Of a stretch of 64,000 nt of DNA, positions 1 through 9,710 are shown piece after piece. How positions within the stretch are numbered: the first letter of the stretch is position 1; every line of letters begins with the position of its first letter. This DNA is from Streptomyces sp. ISL-98 (GTDB taxonomy: Bacteria > Actinomycetota > Actinomycetes > Streptomycetales > Streptomycetaceae): assembly GCF_018614055.1 (NCBI RefSeq), contig NZ_JAGGPB010000014.1, forward strand, positions 62,001 to 126,000, in the 5' to 3' direction. The notes beneath the pieces were generated by a model that worked only from the letters and a program-made list of their open reading frames with translations, did no database searches and was not told where the DNA came from. The translations under genes were made by a program, and so were the position numbers.

Positions 1-609
1 CGTACGATCCCGCGCGCGGTTCCGTTGGCGCTGGGGATCGCCCTGGCGGTGTACGCATGCGTGGCGGGGGCGGTGCTCTCGGTGCTGGGGGCCGGCGGGC
101 TGGGGGCGGCGACGGCCCCGTTGGCGGATGCGGTACGGGCGGCGGGCGTCCCGGAGCTGGCGCCCGTGGTGCGGGTGGGGGCTGCGGTGGCGGCGCTCGG
201 CTCGCTGCTGGCGCTGATCCTCGGGGTCTCGCGTACGACGCTGGCGATGGCCCGCGACGGCCGTCTGCCGGGTGCGCTGGCCGCCGTGCACCCGCGATTC
301 CAGGTGCCGCACCGGGCGGAGCTGGCGGTCGGTGCGGTGGTCGCGGTGGTGGCGGCGACGGTGGATGTGCGCGGGGCGATCGGCTTCTCGTCGTTCGGGG
401 TGCTGGTCTACTACGCGATCGCCAACGCCTCGGCTTGGACGCTCGGTTCGGTCCGGGTGCGGGTCCTGGCGGTGGGCGGCCTTGTGGGCTGTGTGGCGCT
501 GGCGCTCGCGTTGCCGGTGTCGTCGGTGGTGGCGGGGGCGGGTGTGCTGGCGGTGGGGGCCGGGGCGTACGGGGTGCGGCGGTTCAGGGCAGGGGCTGCG
601 GCGTCGTGA
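1..609 (+). CDS. APC-family amino acid permease, C-terminal part (5' end outside window)
   Basis: The visible 202 residues are the C-terminal part of a polytopic transporter. The reading frame is open to base 1, so the TTG at 25 is internal and the true start lies to the left. Several hydrophobic segments are visible (about residues 5-27, 55-75, 105-125 and 150-185). Between them lies a polar loop with SRTTLAMARDGRLP, typical of APC-superfamily amino acid and polyamine permeases, where this loop follows TM8. The protein should sit in the cytoplasmic membrane and move amino acids or amines; the substrate cannot be read. It ends on TGA and converges on the yccF gene 49 bases away. Family assignment is good, specificity unknown. 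Confidence 0.75.
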   Translation, partial: RTIPRAVPLALGIALAVYACVAGAVLSVLGAGGLGAATAPLADAVRAAGVPELAPVVRVGAAVAALGSLLALILGVSRTTLAMARDGRLPGALAAVHPRFQVPHRAELAVGAVVAVVAATVDVRGAIGFSSFGVLVYYAIANASAWTLGSVRVRVLAVGGLVGCVALALALPVSSVVAGAGVLAVGAGAYGVRRFRAGAAAS

Positions 610-658
610 GATGCGGCAGGGGCCCGGGGCCGGGCGCCTCGGCGTACGAAACGACGTA

Positions 659-1051
659 CTACCGGGAGGCGAACGGCTGGTCCGTGGGGACGATTTCGCG
701 GCCCAGGGGCAGCAGCGAGAGCGGGATCATCTTGAAGTTCGCGATGCCGAACGGGATGCCGATGATCGTGACGCACAGGGCGATGCCGGTGACGATGTGG
801 CTCAGCGCCAGCCACCAGCCCGCCAGGATCAGCCACAGCACATTGCCGACGCAGGATGGGGCTCCCGCGTCTCGGCGTTCCACCGCTGTGTAGCCGAAGG
901 GCCAGAGCGCGTAGACGCCGATACGGAAGGCCGCGATGCCGAACGGGATGCCGATGATGGTGATGCACAGGACGATGCCCGCCAGCAGGTAGCCCAGGAA
1001 GAGCCAGAAGCCGCTGAGGACCAGCCAGATGACGTTCAGGATTGTCTTCAT
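659..1051 (-). CDS. YccF-domain (DUF307) inner membrane protein
   Basis: A 130-residue membrane protein made of two tandem copies of the YccF repeat. Each copy has two hydrophobic segments and the motif IIGIPFGIA (residues 32-40 and 96-104). Family function is not established. The ATG at 1051 overlaps the htpX stop by four bases (ATGA), so the two genes should be translationally coupled. Coupling to a membrane protease suggests a role in membrane quality control, which is inference only. The TAG stop is at 659-661. I rejected a longer upstream reading because it overlaps htpX out of frame. Confidence 0.85.
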   Translation of the reverse strand: MKTILNVIWLVLSGFWLFLGYLLAGIVLCITIIGIPFGIAAFRIGVYALWPFGYTAVERRDAGAPSCVGNVLWLILAGWWLALSHIVTGIALCVTIIGIPFGIANFKMIPLSLLPLGREIVPTDQPFASR

Positions 1052-1911
1052 GGGCGATGACCTGCCATTTGTTCGAGTCGGGCGATGCGCTCCGCCATCG
1101 GCGGGTGCGTGGAGAACATTTTGGACATGCCCCGGCCGGGCCGGAACGGGTTCGCGATCATCATGTGGCTCGCGGTCTCGATCCGGGGCTCGGGCGGCAG
1201 CGGCAGTTGCTTCGTGCCCGCGTCGAGCTTGCGCAGGGCGCTGGCGAGGGCGAGTGGGTCGCCGGTGAGCTGGGCGCCCGAGGCGTCCGCCTGGTACTCG
1301 CGGGAGCGGCTTACGGCGAGCTGGATCACGGACGCTGCCAATGGGCCAAGGATCATGATCAGCAGTATGCCGAAGATGCCGGGGCCCTCGTCGTCGTCGG
1401 ACCGGCCTATGGGAATCAGCCAGGCGAAGTTGACCAGGAACATGATGACGGAGGCCAGGGCGCCGGCAACCGAGGAGATCAGGATGTCGCGGTTGTAGAC
1501 GTGGCTCAGTTCGTGGCCGATGACGCCGCGCAGCTCGCGCTCGTTGAGGATCTGGAGGATGCCCTCGGTGCAGCAGACCGCGGCATTGCGCGGGTTGCGG
1601 CCGGTCGCAAAGGCGTTGGGGGCCTGGGTGGGTGAGATGTACAGCCGGGGCATCGGCTGGCGGGCCTGGGTCGAGAGGTCGCGGACCATGCGGTACAGCT
1701 GCGGCGCCTCGAACTCGCTCACGGGGCGGGCGCGCATGGCCCGCAGCGCCAGCTTGTCGCTGTTCCAGTACGCGTAGGCGTTGGTGCCGAGCGCGACGAG
1801 GACCGCGACGATCAGGCCCGTACGGCCGAAGAAGCTGCCGATGACGATGATGAGTGCGGACAGTCCCCCGAGGAGTACGGCGGTCCTGAGCCCGTTGTGC
1901 CGGCGGTGCAC
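1048..1911 (-). CDS. htpX: HtpX-like M48 membrane metalloprotease
   Basis: A 287-residue zinc endopeptidase of the HtpX branch of family M48, expected in the cytoplasmic membrane with its active site facing the cytoplasm. In the family it degrades misfolded membrane proteins under heat or envelope stress. Two N-terminal membrane segments (about residues 9-28 and 30-48) precede HELSH at 133-137 (zinc ligands His133 and His137, catalytic Glu134). The third ligand is Glu205 in SREYQADA. Two more hydrophobic segments lie at about 145-170 and 177-200. The GTG at 1911 is chosen because GGAGG lies seven bases upstream. It is first in a two-gene unit with yccF and lies 148 bases after nuoN2 on the same strand, with its own ECF-type promoter. 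Confidence 0.93.
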   Translation of the reverse strand: MHRRHNGLRTAVLLGGLSALIIVIGSFFGRTGLIVAVLVALGTNAYAYWNSDKLALRAMRARPVSEFEAPQLYRMVRDLSTQARQPMPRLYISPTQAPNAFATGRNPRNAAVCCTEGILQILNERELRGVIGHELSHVYNRDILISSVAGALASVIMFLVNFAWLIPIGRSDDDEGPGIFGILLIMILGPLAASVIQLAVSRSREYQADASGAQLTGDPLALASALRKLDAGTKQLPLPPEPRIETASHMMIANPFRPGRGMSKMFSTHPPMAERIARLEQMAGHRP

Positions 1912-1951
1912 GGTACGCCCTCCAAAAGGTGCGGCAGGGGAACCCCTTGCT

Positions 1952-1983
1952 GGGAGGTGCTTCCACGTCCAGTGGACCCTCCC
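1952..1983 (-). promoter_or_regulatory. Hairpin in the htpX leader
   Basis: A two-level inverted repeat: outer arms GGGAGG (1952-1957) and CCTCCC (1978-1983), inner arms TCCAC (1962-1966) and GTGGA (1972-1976). If the proposed start near 1985 is right, it forms at the very 5' end of the htpX mRNA. A perfect palindrome AGGGGAACCCCT follows at 1936-1947. It could be an RNA structure, a protein site, or part of the nuoN2 transcript end. Confidence 0.4.
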
Positions 1984-1992
1984 TTACTGGTC

Positions 1993-2019
1993 AACGCCAG
2001 GCGAGAGGGGCTAGTTCCC
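1993..2019 (-). promoter_or_regulatory. SigR-like ECF promoter for htpX
   Basis: On the minus strand GGGAAC (2019-2014) is followed after exactly 18 bases by GTT (1995-1993). The established pattern for the Streptomyces thiol-stress sigma factor SigR is GGGAAT, 18-19 bases, GTT. Transcription would begin near 1985, about 75 bases before the htpX GTG. The match is to a short consensus and is untested, but the gene class (membrane proteolysis) fits an envelope or thiol stress regulon. Confidence 0.45.
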
Positions 2020-2059
2020 TTGTGCACCGGCCGCCCGTTGGGCCGTACGGGGCCTCCGT

Positions 2060-3571
2060 CTACTGGAAGAGGTTGCCCGTGGCGAAGCGCAGCACCAGCT
2101 GGGGTGCGCCGGACAGGACGATGCCGAGTGCGGCCGTGAGGACGATGGCGGCAGTGACGGGCATCGGCACCGCGTGCTTGGGCCGCTCGCCCTCGGCGGG
2201 GGCGCGGAAGAGCACCGCGGTCCACTGGAGGTAGTAGTAGAGCGCGATCACTACGTTCACGGCCATGACGACGGCGAGCCAGCCGAGGCCCGCGTCGACC
2301 GCCGCCGAGAAGACCGTCACCTTGGCGAAGAGGCCGATGATGCCGGGCGGCAGGCCCGCGAGGCAGAGCAGGAAGAAGCCGAGGGCGAGGGCGATGAGGG
2401 GGCGGGTCGCGTAGAGGCCCCGGTAGTCCGTGATCCGGTTCAGCGGGTGCGTACGGGCGACAAGGGCAGCCACCGCGAAGGCGCCGAGGTTGATCACGGC
2501 GTACATCAGGGCGTACGCGACGGTGGAGCCGATCTGGTCGTCGCTGGAGTACGCGGCTGCCGCGATCGGGACCAGGATGTAGCCGGCCTGCCCTACCGAC
2601 GACCAGGCAAGCAGGCGGACCGCACTGTACGAGCGGGTCGCGGACTGGCGCAGGGCGGCGACGTTGCCGACGGTCATGGTGAGTGCGGCCAGCACGGCGA
2701 TTGCCGGGCCCCATACGTCCGCGTAGGACGGAAAAGCGACCACTGTGACGAGGATGAGGCCCGAGAAACCGACCGCCTTACCGATGACGGACAGGTAGGC
2801 GGCGACAGGGAGGGGCGCCCCTACGTATGTGTCGGGGACCCAGAAATGGAACGGCACAGCGGCCGTTTTGAAGGCGAAGCCGACCAGGGTCAGGGCGACC
2901 CCCGCCTTTGCAAGCGTGTCCAGCTGTCCTGGTACGTCGTCCAGGTTCGCGGCAACTTCGGTGAGGTGCAGGGTGCCGGTTGTCGCATACACAAAGCTGA
3001 CGCCGAGCAGCATCACGGCGGTCGCTGCCACGGAGGACAGGAAGAACTTCAGGGCCGCTTCGGAAGAGAGGCGGTCGCCGCGCCTCATGCCGACCAGGGC
3101 GAAGGCGGGCAGCGACGCGACTTCGAGGGCGACCACAAGGGTGGCCAGGTCGCGCGAGGCAGGGAGCAGGGCCGCGCCCGCCGCCGATGACATCAGGAGG
3201 AACCAGAACTCGCCCGCAGGGAGCCTCTCCTTCGTCTCCGTCATCGAGAGCAGGGCCGTGAGCAGCGCGCCGCCGAGCACCAGGAACTGGATGACCAGGG
3301 CGAAGTGGTCGGCGGTGTAGCTGCAGACGTCGGCGTCGGAGGTCAGGCAGAAGGTGGAACGGTCGCCGTCGAGCAGCGGCAGGAGGGTGACGAGAGCGGC
3401 GGCGAGACCGGCGATCGAGAGCCACCCGAGGAGCTGCTTCCTGCTCTCCGGTACGAAGAGGTCGGCGACCAGGACGATCAGGCCGACGGACGCGGTGATC
3501 GTAGGCGGGGCGATCGCCAGCCAGTCGACGGACTGGACGAGGTTGGCGGCGCTTTCGGCGGCCACGGTCAC
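2060..3571 (-). CDS. nuoN2: NADH-quinone oxidoreductase subunit N, second complex
   Basis: A 503-residue antiporter-like subunit of the complex I membrane arm, part of the proton-pumping machinery. It is strongly hydrophobic throughout. The two key pump residues are present: Glu150 in LVVALEVASLPAF and Lys235 in FAFKTAAVPFHFWVPD. The GTG at 3571 is chosen because AGGAGG lies six bases upstream and because it overlaps the nuoM2 stop as GTGA. It is last in the nuo2 operon. The C-terminus shows no long extension. Nothing in the sequence suggests decay. Confidence 0.95.
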   Translation of the reverse strand: MTVAAESAANLVQSVDWLAIAPPTITASVGLIVLVADLFVPESRKQLLGWLSIAGLAAALVTLLPLLDGDRSTFCLTSDADVCSYTADHFALVIQFLVLGGALLTALLSMTETKERLPAGEFWFLLMSSAAGAALLPASRDLATLVVALEVASLPAFALVGMRRGDRLSSEAALKFFLSSVAATAVMLLGVSFVYATTGTLHLTEVAANLDDVPGQLDTLAKAGVALTLVGFAFKTAAVPFHFWVPDTYVGAPLPVAAYLSVIGKAVGFSGLILVTVVAFPSYADVWGPAIAVLAALTMTVGNVAALRQSATRSYSAVRLLAWSSVGQAGYILVPIAAAAYSSDDQIGSTVAYALMYAVINLGAFAVAALVARTHPLNRITDYRGLYATRPLIALALGFFLLCLAGLPPGIIGLFAKVTVFSAAVDAGLGWLAVVMAVNVVIALYYYLQWTAVLFRAPAEGERPKHAVPMPVTAAIVLTAALGIVLSGAPQLVLRFATGNLFQ

Positions 3572-5181
3572 GACTTGCCTCCTGCGAGGAGCTGCTGCAC
3601 GGCCGGGTCGGTGAGGCCGAGGAGGACCGCGGGCCAGAGTCCGGCGAGGACAGTGAGGGCGACGAGAGGAGTCCAGGCGGCGAATTCGTAGCCCTGGACG
3701 TCGGCGATCGGCTCGGGCGATTCCTGCGGCACGCCCATGCAGACGCGGCGTACGACCACGAGCAGGTATGCGGCGGTGAGCAGCGTGCCGATGCCGGCGA
3801 TCGCCATGAAGGTGAGGAAGGCGGGGCGGCTGAGGCCTTCGGCGGGGTCGAAGGCGCCGAACATCGTGAGCATCTCGCCCCAGAATCCGGCGAGGCCGGG
3901 AAGCCCGAGTGAGGCGACCGCGGCGAAGGCCAGCAGGCCGCCGAGGCGGGGGGCGCGGCCGTAGAGCGCTGCGCCGGTGGCGCCGGCCAGGGTGTCGAGG
4001 TCGGCGGTGCCGTAGCGGTCCTTGAGGGCTCCGACCAGGAAGAAGAGCAGGCCGGTGATGAGTCCGTGGCCGATGTTGGCGAAGAGGGCGCCGTTGATGC
4101 CGGTGGGTGTCATGGACGCGATGCCGAGGAGTACGAAGCCCATGTGGCCGACGGAGGAGTACGCGATCAGGCGCTTGAGGTCGCCCTTGGCGCCTTTGCG
4201 GGTGAGAGCGAGGCAGGCCAGGGATCCGTAGATGATGCCGGCGACCGCGAAGGCGGCGAGGTACGGCGCGAAGGTACGCATCCCATCGGGTGCGATGGGG
4301 AGCACGAGGCGGACGAATCCGTACGTACCCATCTTCAGCAGGACGCCCGCGAGGAGGACAGAGCCGACGGTGGGTGCGGCGGTGTGGGCGTCCGGCAGCC
4401 AGCTGTGCAGCGGCCACATCGGAGTCTTCACCGCGAGACCGAGACCGATCGCCAGAACGGCGATGACCTGCACGGATGTTGTCAGCCCACGGCCGTTGTC
4501 AGTGGCGAGTGCCACCATGTCGAATGTGCCCGAATTCAGTCCGATGAGGAGGAGACCGAGCAGCATGACGACGGAGCCGAGCAGCGTGTAGAGGATGAAC
4601 TTCCAGGCGGACGACTGGCGTTGGTCACCGCCCCAGCGGGCGATCAGGAAGTACATCGGGATGAGCACCATCTCGAACGCCAGGAAGAACAGCAGGAGAT
4701 CGAGGACGGCGAAGGTCGCGAGCATGCCGGACTCGAGGACGAGCAGCAGTGCGACGAATGCCTTCGGGGACGGGCCCGCGGGCATCTTGAAGTAGCTGTA
4801 GAGCGCGCAGAGGAAGGTCAGCAGCGCGGTCATGACGAGGAGGGGGAGCGAGATGCCGTCGATGCCGAGCTGGATCCTGACGTCGAGCGCCGGGATCCAG
4901 CTGATGTCGGTCGTGGCCTGCATCTTCGACGGGTTGGTTGGGGTCTCCCCTGCTCGAGCGGAGTCGAGAGCTTGGGGAAGGTCGAAGCCGAGGGCGAGGG
5001 CGATGGCTGCGGCGAGGATCGCGCCGGTCACGGTCACGCCGTGGCGGAGCACGGCCTGGTCGGGGCTCTTGCCCTTCAGGCCGGGCGGGGCCGGGAGGAG
5101 AGCCGCTGCGGCGCCGATGAGCGGGCCGACGACGACGAACGCCAGAAGGAACTGCATCACGGACGGGCTGATATCGATCAC
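3568..5181 (-). CDS. nuoM2: NADH-quinone oxidoreductase subunit M, second complex
   Basis: A 537-residue antiporter-like membrane subunit. The functional Glu170 (FFLAFEMVLIPMYFL) and Lys252 (LAVKTPMWPLHSWLPDAHT) of NuoM are both present, so the proton channel looks intact. A soluble loop at about residues 32-45 and 72-100 interrupts the first helices. It starts with GTG at 5181, three bases after the nuoL2 stop. The downstream nuoN2 start overlaps its stop. Typical length for NuoM is about 500-530, so it is complete. Confidence 0.95.
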   Translation of the reverse strand: MIDISPSVMQFLLAFVVVGPLIGAAAALLPAPPGLKGKSPDQAVLRHGVTVTGAILAAAIALALGFDLPQALDSARAGETPTNPSKMQATTDISWIPALDVRIQLGIDGISLPLLVMTALLTFLCALYSYFKMPAGPSPKAFVALLLVLESGMLATFAVLDLLLFFLAFEMVLIPMYFLIARWGGDQRQSSAWKFILYTLLGSVVMLLGLLLIGLNSGTFDMVALATDNGRGLTTSVQVIAVLAIGLGLAVKTPMWPLHSWLPDAHTAAPTVGSVLLAGVLLKMGTYGFVRLVLPIAPDGMRTFAPYLAAFAVAGIIYGSLACLALTRKGAKGDLKRLIAYSSVGHMGFVLLGIASMTPTGINGALFANIGHGLITGLLFFLVGALKDRYGTADLDTLAGATGAALYGRAPRLGGLLAFAAVASLGLPGLAGFWGEMLTMFGAFDPAEGLSRPAFLTFMAIAGIGTLLTAAYLLVVVRRVCMGVPQESPEPIADVQGYEFAAWTPLVALTVLAGLWPAVLLGLTDPAVQQLLAGGKS

Positions 5182-5184
5182 GGC

Positions 5185-7158
5185 TCACGCTCCGACGGCG
5201 GCGACGATGACGGCGGCGATCGCCAGGACGACGGAACCGGCGAGCAGCGCGCTGAGGTAGGTCTGCACATTGCCGGTCTGGGCTCGGCGGACGACCGTGC
5301 CGAGCAGGCGCGGGGCTGTGCCCGCACCTCGTACATACGTCTCGATGACCTCGCGGTCCAGGAAGCGGACCAGTTCGGCGGCCGCCAGTACGGGCCGTAC
5401 GAAGAGGGTGTTGTAGACGGCGTCGAGGTGGAAGCCGGCGGCCGCGTGGCGGTGGAGTGGGCCGAGGAGGAGCCGGCCGGGGTCGGCCGGATCGTAGGCC
5501 GGGTGCGGCATGGTGAGGGCCTCCGCCTCGACCTGTCCGGCCTCGGCGTCGGGGTGCGCGACGATCCCGTCGACCTGGGAGCGGGCGGCGAGCGCTGTCG
5601 TGTGCCGCCAGGCGCCGTAGGTGACCAGTCCGCCGACGAGGGCGACACCCGTGCCGAGCACCGCGGTGGTGACGGTCGGGGTGAGTGAGTCGCCGTCGAA
5701 CCAGTCGGCGAGGTAGCCGGCGGTGAGGCCCAGGCCGAGCGAGGGGATGGCGAGGAGCCACAGCACGCCGTTCATGGCGATGGGCTGCTTGCCGTGGTCA
5801 GGGGCCACCGCGCCCCGGCCGCGGAAGGCCAGCAGCCAGAGGCGGATGGCGTACGCGGCGGTGAGGACGGCGGTGAGCAGGCCCGCGACGAGCACGGTCC
5901 AGCCGGCACCGGAGGGGACTCCCTGGGTGTCGCCGAGGGAAGCGTGTTCGGCGGCGACGAGGACGGCTTCCTTGGAGAAGAAGCCGGCGAAGGGCGGGAT
6001 CGCGGCGAGTGCGAACAGGGCGATCGTCATCGTCCAGTACGCGTCGGGGATGCGCTTGGGCAGGCCGCTCATGCGGGACATGGCGGCGAGGGAGTTGGTG
6101 CCGGCTGCGTGGATTATCACGCCGGCGCCGAGGAAGAGCAGCGCCTTGAAGGCGCCGTGGGACAGGAGGTGGAAGACGGCGGCGCCACGGTCACCGACGG
6201 CCAGGGCGCCGGTCATGTAGCCGAGCTGACCGATCGTCGAGTAGGCGAGGACGCGCTTGATGTCGTCCTGGGCGAGGGCGGCGAGTGCTGAGCCGACCAT
6301 GGTGACCGCGGCCATCACGGCGAGGACGGTCAGGGCCGCGGCGGAGGCGGCGAAGACCGGAAGGAGGCGGGCGACGAAGTACACACCCGCGGCGACCATC
6401 GTCGCCGCGTGGATCAGCGCGGAGACGGGCGTGGGGCCCGCCATCGCGTCGGGCAGCCAGGTGTGAAGCGGGAACTGCGCCGACTTGCCCGCCACTCCGG
6501 CGAGGAGCAGCAGGGCGATCAGCGTGGGGTGGTCGATTCCGCCGCTCGCGACGGCGCCCAGGATGCCGTTGATCCGGAACGTGTCGGCGTCGGCGGCGAG
6601 CGCGAACAGACCGAACAGGAAGGGGACGTCGCCGAGCTTGGTGACCAGGAAGGCCTTGAGGGAAGCGGCGCGGGCTTCGGGCGTCTCCCAGTAGTGGCCG
6701 ACCAGGAAGTACGAGCAGATGCCCATGATTTCCCAGCCGACCAGCAGCACCATCAGGTCGCCGGAGTAGACGACGAGCAGCATCGCGGAGGTGAAGAGAG
6801 AGATGAGGGCCGCGTACGAGGGGTAGCGCGGGTCGTCGCGCAGGTAGCCCGTCGAGTAGATCTGCACGCAGGTCGCGACGACGCCGACCAGGACGGCGAC
6901 GAGGACCGCGAAGCCGTCGAGGTGCAGGGCGAGGTCGATGGGGACCGAGCCGGTCGGGGTGAGCTGGGTCGATGCGTCGATCGCCAGGCCGCCGCCCTGG
7001 CGTGCGGCGACGAGCGCGGCCAGCACAGCGGCGGCCATGGTCGGCAGTACGGCAAGGGGCCGGACGAAACCGGGGGCGGTGCGGCCGAGCAGCAGCCCGG
7101 CCGCGGCACCGAGGAAAGGAAGGAGGGGAACGAGGACGGCGAGGGTCGTGGTCGTCAC
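5185..7158 (-). CDS. nuoL2: NADH-quinone oxidoreductase subunit L, second complex
   Basis: A 657-residue distal membrane-arm subunit with the antiporter core and the long C-terminal lateral helix expected of NuoL. Key residues are Glu143 in [15 protein letters not shown] and Lys225 in [18 protein letters not shown] soluble insertion at about residues 500-590 connects the last core helices to the C-terminal helices. The GTG start overlaps the nuoK2 stop (GTGA). It shares its architecture with nuoL of the complete operon at 39151-41091, and the two are clearly paralogues. Confidence 0.95.
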   Translation of the reverse strand: MTTTTLAVLVPLLPFLGAAAGLLLGRTAPGFVRPLAVLPTMAAAVLAALVAARQGGGLAIDASTQLTPTGSVPIDLALHLDGFAVLVAVLVGVVATCVQIYSTGYLRDDPRYPSYAALISLFTSAMLLVVYSGDLMVLLVGWEIMGICSYFLVGHYWETPEARAASLKAFLVTKLGDVPFLFGLFALAADADTFRINGILGAVASGGIDHPTLIALLLLAGVAGKSAQFPLHTWLPDAMAGPTPVSALIHAATMVAAGVYFVARLLPVFAASAAALTVLAVMAAVTMVGSALAALAQDDIKRVLAYSTIGQLGYMTGALAVGDRGAAVFHLLSHGAFKALLFLGAGVIIHAAGTNSLAAMSRMSGLPKRIPDAYWTMTIALFALAAIPPFAGFFSKEAVLVAAEHASLGDTQGVPSGAGWTVLVAGLLTAVLTAAYAIRLWLLAFRGRGAVAPDHGKQPIAMNGVLWLLAIPSLGLGLTAGYLADWFDGDSLTPTVTTAVLGTGVALVGGLVTYGAWRHTTALAARSQVDGIVAHPDAEAGQVEAEALTMPHPAYDPADPGRLLLGPLHRHAAAGFHLDAVYNTLFVRPVLAAAELVRFLDREVIETYVRGAGTAPRLLGTVVRRAQTGNVQTYLSALLAGSVVLAIAAVIVAAVGA

Positions 7159-7526
7159 GCGGCGGCCTCAGCCTTCTGTTCGGCCTTCTGTGCCATGGCG
7201 GAAGCTTCGTCGTCGGCCGGGCTCTCGGCGGTGTCGCGGAGCTTGTCGATGTCCGAGGTTCCGCGGTTGCGGTAGACCATCAGGACGATCGCCAGGCCGA
7301 TGCCGATCTCGGCCGCGGCGATGGCGATGGTGAAGAGGGTGAGTGCCTGGCCGGCGTGGAGGGTGTCGCGGAGCCAGACGTCGAAGGCGACCAGGTTGAG
7401 GTTGACGGCGTTGAGCATCAGCTCGACGGACATCAGGACCAGGATCGCGTTGCGGCGCGCGAGTACTCCGTACAGACCGGTGGAGAAGAGGAGGGCGGAG
7501 AGCACGGCGGGATAGGCGAGGTGCAT
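7155..7526 (-). CDS. nuoK2: NADH-quinone oxidoreductase subunit K, second complex
   Basis: A 123-residue protein with the three transmembrane helices of NuoK. The buried glutamates used in proton transfer are present (Glu35 in [13 protein letters not shown] and Glu73 in [11 protein letters not shown]). Residues 88-123 form a hydrophilic tail rich in Ala, Glu, Lys and Asp that ordinary NuoK proteins of about 100 residues lack. The ATG at 7526 shares one base with the nuoJ2 stop. The stop overlaps the nuoL2 start. Confidence 0.94.
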   Translation of the reverse strand: MHLAYPAVLSALLFSTGLYGVLARRNAILVLMSVELMLNAVNLNLVAFDVWLRDTLHAGQALTLFTIAIAAAEIGIGLAIVLMVYRNRGTSDIDKLRDTAESPADDEASAMAQKAEQKAEAAA

Positions 7527-8152
7527 CAGCGCGTCCCCTCCTCGGAAGTGGTGGCGTCGTTGGGTGCCTTGGCGGCCTTGTGGCCCTTGGTGGCTTTGGG
7601 GTCCTTGGGGTCCTTGCGGGAAAGGACGATCGCGCCGACGAGGGCGGCCAGCAGCAGGACCGAGAGTGCCTCGAAGGGCAGGACCCAGTGCTGGAAAAGG
7701 ATCTCGCCGGTCACCTTGGTGGAGCCCTGGGTGGGGCCGTCGAGATCGATCCAGGTCGTACGGAACGCGTCCACAACCACCCACACGAGTGCGGCTGCTG
7801 CGGCAACGGCCACCGTGAGAGCGGCCCAGCTGTTGCCTGAATCGGCGTCCGGTGAGCGCCCGATGGGGGCCTTGGTGAGCATCAGCCCGAAGAGAAGGAG
7901 GACGACCACGGAACCGACGTAGATCAGGACCTGTACCCAGGCGACGAACTCGGCTGTGAGCAGGAGGTATTCGACGGCCAGGCCGCCGAGCGCCACGACG
8001 AGCCAGAGGGCGGCGTGCACAAGCTGCTTGGTCGTGACCGTGATGACGGCAGCGCCGAGGGTGGCGATGCCGACCAGGAGGAAGGCGATTTCGACGCCGG
8101 TCGGGGAGAGGAAGCCGTGCTCGGCCGTTGCGGCGGCTGCGAGGTGGTTCAT
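7526..8152 (-). CDS. nuoJ2: NADH-quinone oxidoreductase subunit J, second complex
   Basis: A 208-residue membrane subunit with five predicted helices. The glycine-rich third helix [20 protein letters not shown] is the conserved region that flexes during turnover in complex I. The last 25 or so residues form a Lys/Asp/Ala-rich soluble tail after the final helix. The ATG at 8152 overlaps the nuoI2 stop (ATGA). It lies between nuoI2 and nuoK2, as in canonical nuo operons. Confidence 0.93.
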   Translation of the reverse strand: MNHLAAAATAEHGFLSPTGVEIAFLLVGIATLGAAVITVTTKQLVHAALWLVVALGGLAVEYLLLTAEFVAWVQVLIYVGSVVVLLLFGLMLTKAPIGRSPDADSGNSWAALTVAVAAAAALVWVVVDAFRTTWIDLDGPTQGSTKVTGEILFQHWVLPFEALSVLLLAALVGAIVLSRKDPKDPKATKGHKAAKAPNDATTSEEGTR

Positions 8153-8742
8153 TCGGCGGACCCCTCGCCCTGCTGCTCGGCCTGCTGCGCGGCGGCCTGC
8201 TCCTGGGCGGCCTGCTCCTGCGCGGCCGCGAGCTTGTCGGCAGCCTTGCGCGCCGCCGCGATCTCCTTCGGCTCCTCCGCGCCCGGGTCCAGCGCGGGCG
8301 GCGCGGGCACCGTCCACATCCACTCGCGGAGCTTGTCCCGCTCATGGGTGAGCTCGTGGATGTCGGTCTCGGCGTACTCGAATTCCGGGGACCAGAAGAG
8401 CGCGTCGAAAGGACATACCTCGATGCAGATACCGCAGTACATGCAGAGCGAGAAGTCGATGGCGAAACGGTCGAGGACGTTGCGGCTGCGCTCGCGGCCG
8501 CCGGGCGTCGCGGCCGGGACCGTCTCCTTGTGGGAGTCGATGTAGATGCACCAGTCGGGGCATTCGCGCGCGCAGAGCATGCAGACCGTGCAGTTCTCCT
8601 CGAACAGGCCGATCACGCCGCGCGAGCGCGGCGGGAGTTCGGGCTGGACGTCCGGGTACTGCGCGGTGACAGTCTTCTTCGTCATCGTGCGAAGCGTGAC
8701 GGCCAGGCCCTTGGCGAGACCTGACCCTGGGATCGGAGCCAT
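8149..8742 (-). CDS. nuoI2: NADH-quinone oxidoreductase subunit I, second complex (two 4Fe-4S clusters)
   Basis: A 197-residue ferredoxin-like subunit. Two complete 4Fe-4S motifs are present: Cys51, 54, 57, 61 and Cys100, 103, 106, 110, each followed by Pro or WCP-type context. These form clusters N6a and N6b of the peripheral arm. From about residue 150 onward there is a Gln/Ala/Glu-rich low-complexity tail not found in standard NuoI. In a complex with no NuoEFG it would be a plausible docking point for a soluble ferredoxin, which is inference. The ATG shares a base with the nuoH2 TAA stop. Confidence 0.94.
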   Translation of the reverse strand: MAPIPGSGLAKGLAVTLRTMTKKTVTAQYPDVQPELPPRSRGVIGLFEENCTVCMLCARECPDWCIYIDSHKETVPAATPGGRERSRNVLDRFAIDFSLCMYCGICIEVCPFDALFWSPEFEYAETDIHELTHERDKLREWMWTVPAPPALDPGAEEPKEIAAARKAADKLAAAQEQAAQEQAAAQQAEQQGEGSAE

Positions 8743-9710
8743 TACTGGATCGCCACCTTCACGATTCCGGTGAGCGCGATCTGCGCGAGAGCGAGGGGGA
8801 TGAGCACGGTCCAGGCGAGCTTCTGGAGCTGGTCCTCGCGCAGCCGCGGGTAGGTCACGCGCAGCCAGATGATGCCGAAAGCGAGGATCGCGGCCTTGAG
8901 GAGTGTCCAGACCCATCCAAGGCCGTCGGCGCCCCAGGGGCCGTGCCAGCCGCCGAGGAAGAGGACGGTGGTCAGGCCGCAGAGGACGACGATTCCGGCG
9001 TACTCGGCGAGGAGGAAGAGAGCGAAACGCAGGCCGGTGTACTCGGTGTACGCACCGAAGATGATCTCCGAGTCGGCGACCGGCATGTCGAACGGCGGGC
9101 GCTGCAGCTCGGCGAGGCCGGCGACGAAGAAGACGATCGCGCCGACGATCTGCCAGGGCAGCCACCACCACTCGAAGGCGTTCAGGATGCCGGGGAGTGA
9201 GACGGTGCCGGCCGCCATCGCCACTGAGGCGGCGGCGAGCAGCATCGGCAGTTCGTACGCGAGGAGCTGGGCGGCGGTACGGAGGCCGCCGAGGAGGGAG
9301 AACTTGTTGGCCGATGCCCAGCCCGCCATGAGCGAGCCGAGCACGCCGACGCCCATGACGGCGAGCACGAAGAAGATGCCCGCGTCGACGACCTGACCGA
9401 CCGCGCCCTCGCTCGGGCCGATCGGAATCGCGACGATCACGAGGAGGTACGGCAGGAGCGCGACGGCGGGGGCGAGCTGGAAGATACGGCGGTCGGCGTT
9501 GGCCGGGACGATGTCTTCCTTCTGCGCGAACTTCACGCCGTCGGCGACGAGCTGCGCCCAGCCGTGGAAGCCGCCCGCGTACATGGGACCGAGACGGCCC
9601 TGCATGTGGGCCATCACCTTGTGCTCGGTCTGCCCCACGACGAGCGGCAGGACCATGAACACGGAGAAGACGATGACCAGCCGGAGGGCGACATCGAGTA
9701 CGTCGTTCAC
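8742..9710 (-). CDS. nuoH2: NADH-quinone oxidoreductase subunit H, second complex
   Basis: A 322-residue, eight-helix subunit that forms the membrane part of the quinone pocket and links the peripheral and membrane arms. The conserved loops are retained: [13 protein letters not shown] after the first helix, and [20 protein letters not shown], rich in acidic residues, facing the quinone chamber. It is shorter than NuoH of the full operon (453 residues), which has a long C-terminal extension. The GTG start overlaps the nuoC2 stop (GTGA). The intact quinone loop argues that this complex still reduces a quinone. Confidence 0.94.
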   Translation of the reverse strand: MNDVLDVALRLVIVFSVFMVLPLVVGQTEHKVMAHMQGRLGPMYAGGFHGWAQLVADGVKFAQKEDIVPANADRRIFQLAPAVALLPYLLVIVAIPIGPSEGAVGQVVDAGIFFVLAVMGVGVLGSLMAGWASANKFSLLGGLRTAAQLLAYELPMLLAAASVAMAAGTVSLPGILNAFEWWWLPWQIVGAIVFFVAGLAELQRPPFDMPVADSEIIFGAYTEYTGLRFALFLLAEYAGIVVLCGLTTVLFLGGWHGPWGADGLGWVWTLLKAAILAFGIIWLRVTYPRLREDQLQKLAWTVLIPLALAQIALTGIVKVAIQ

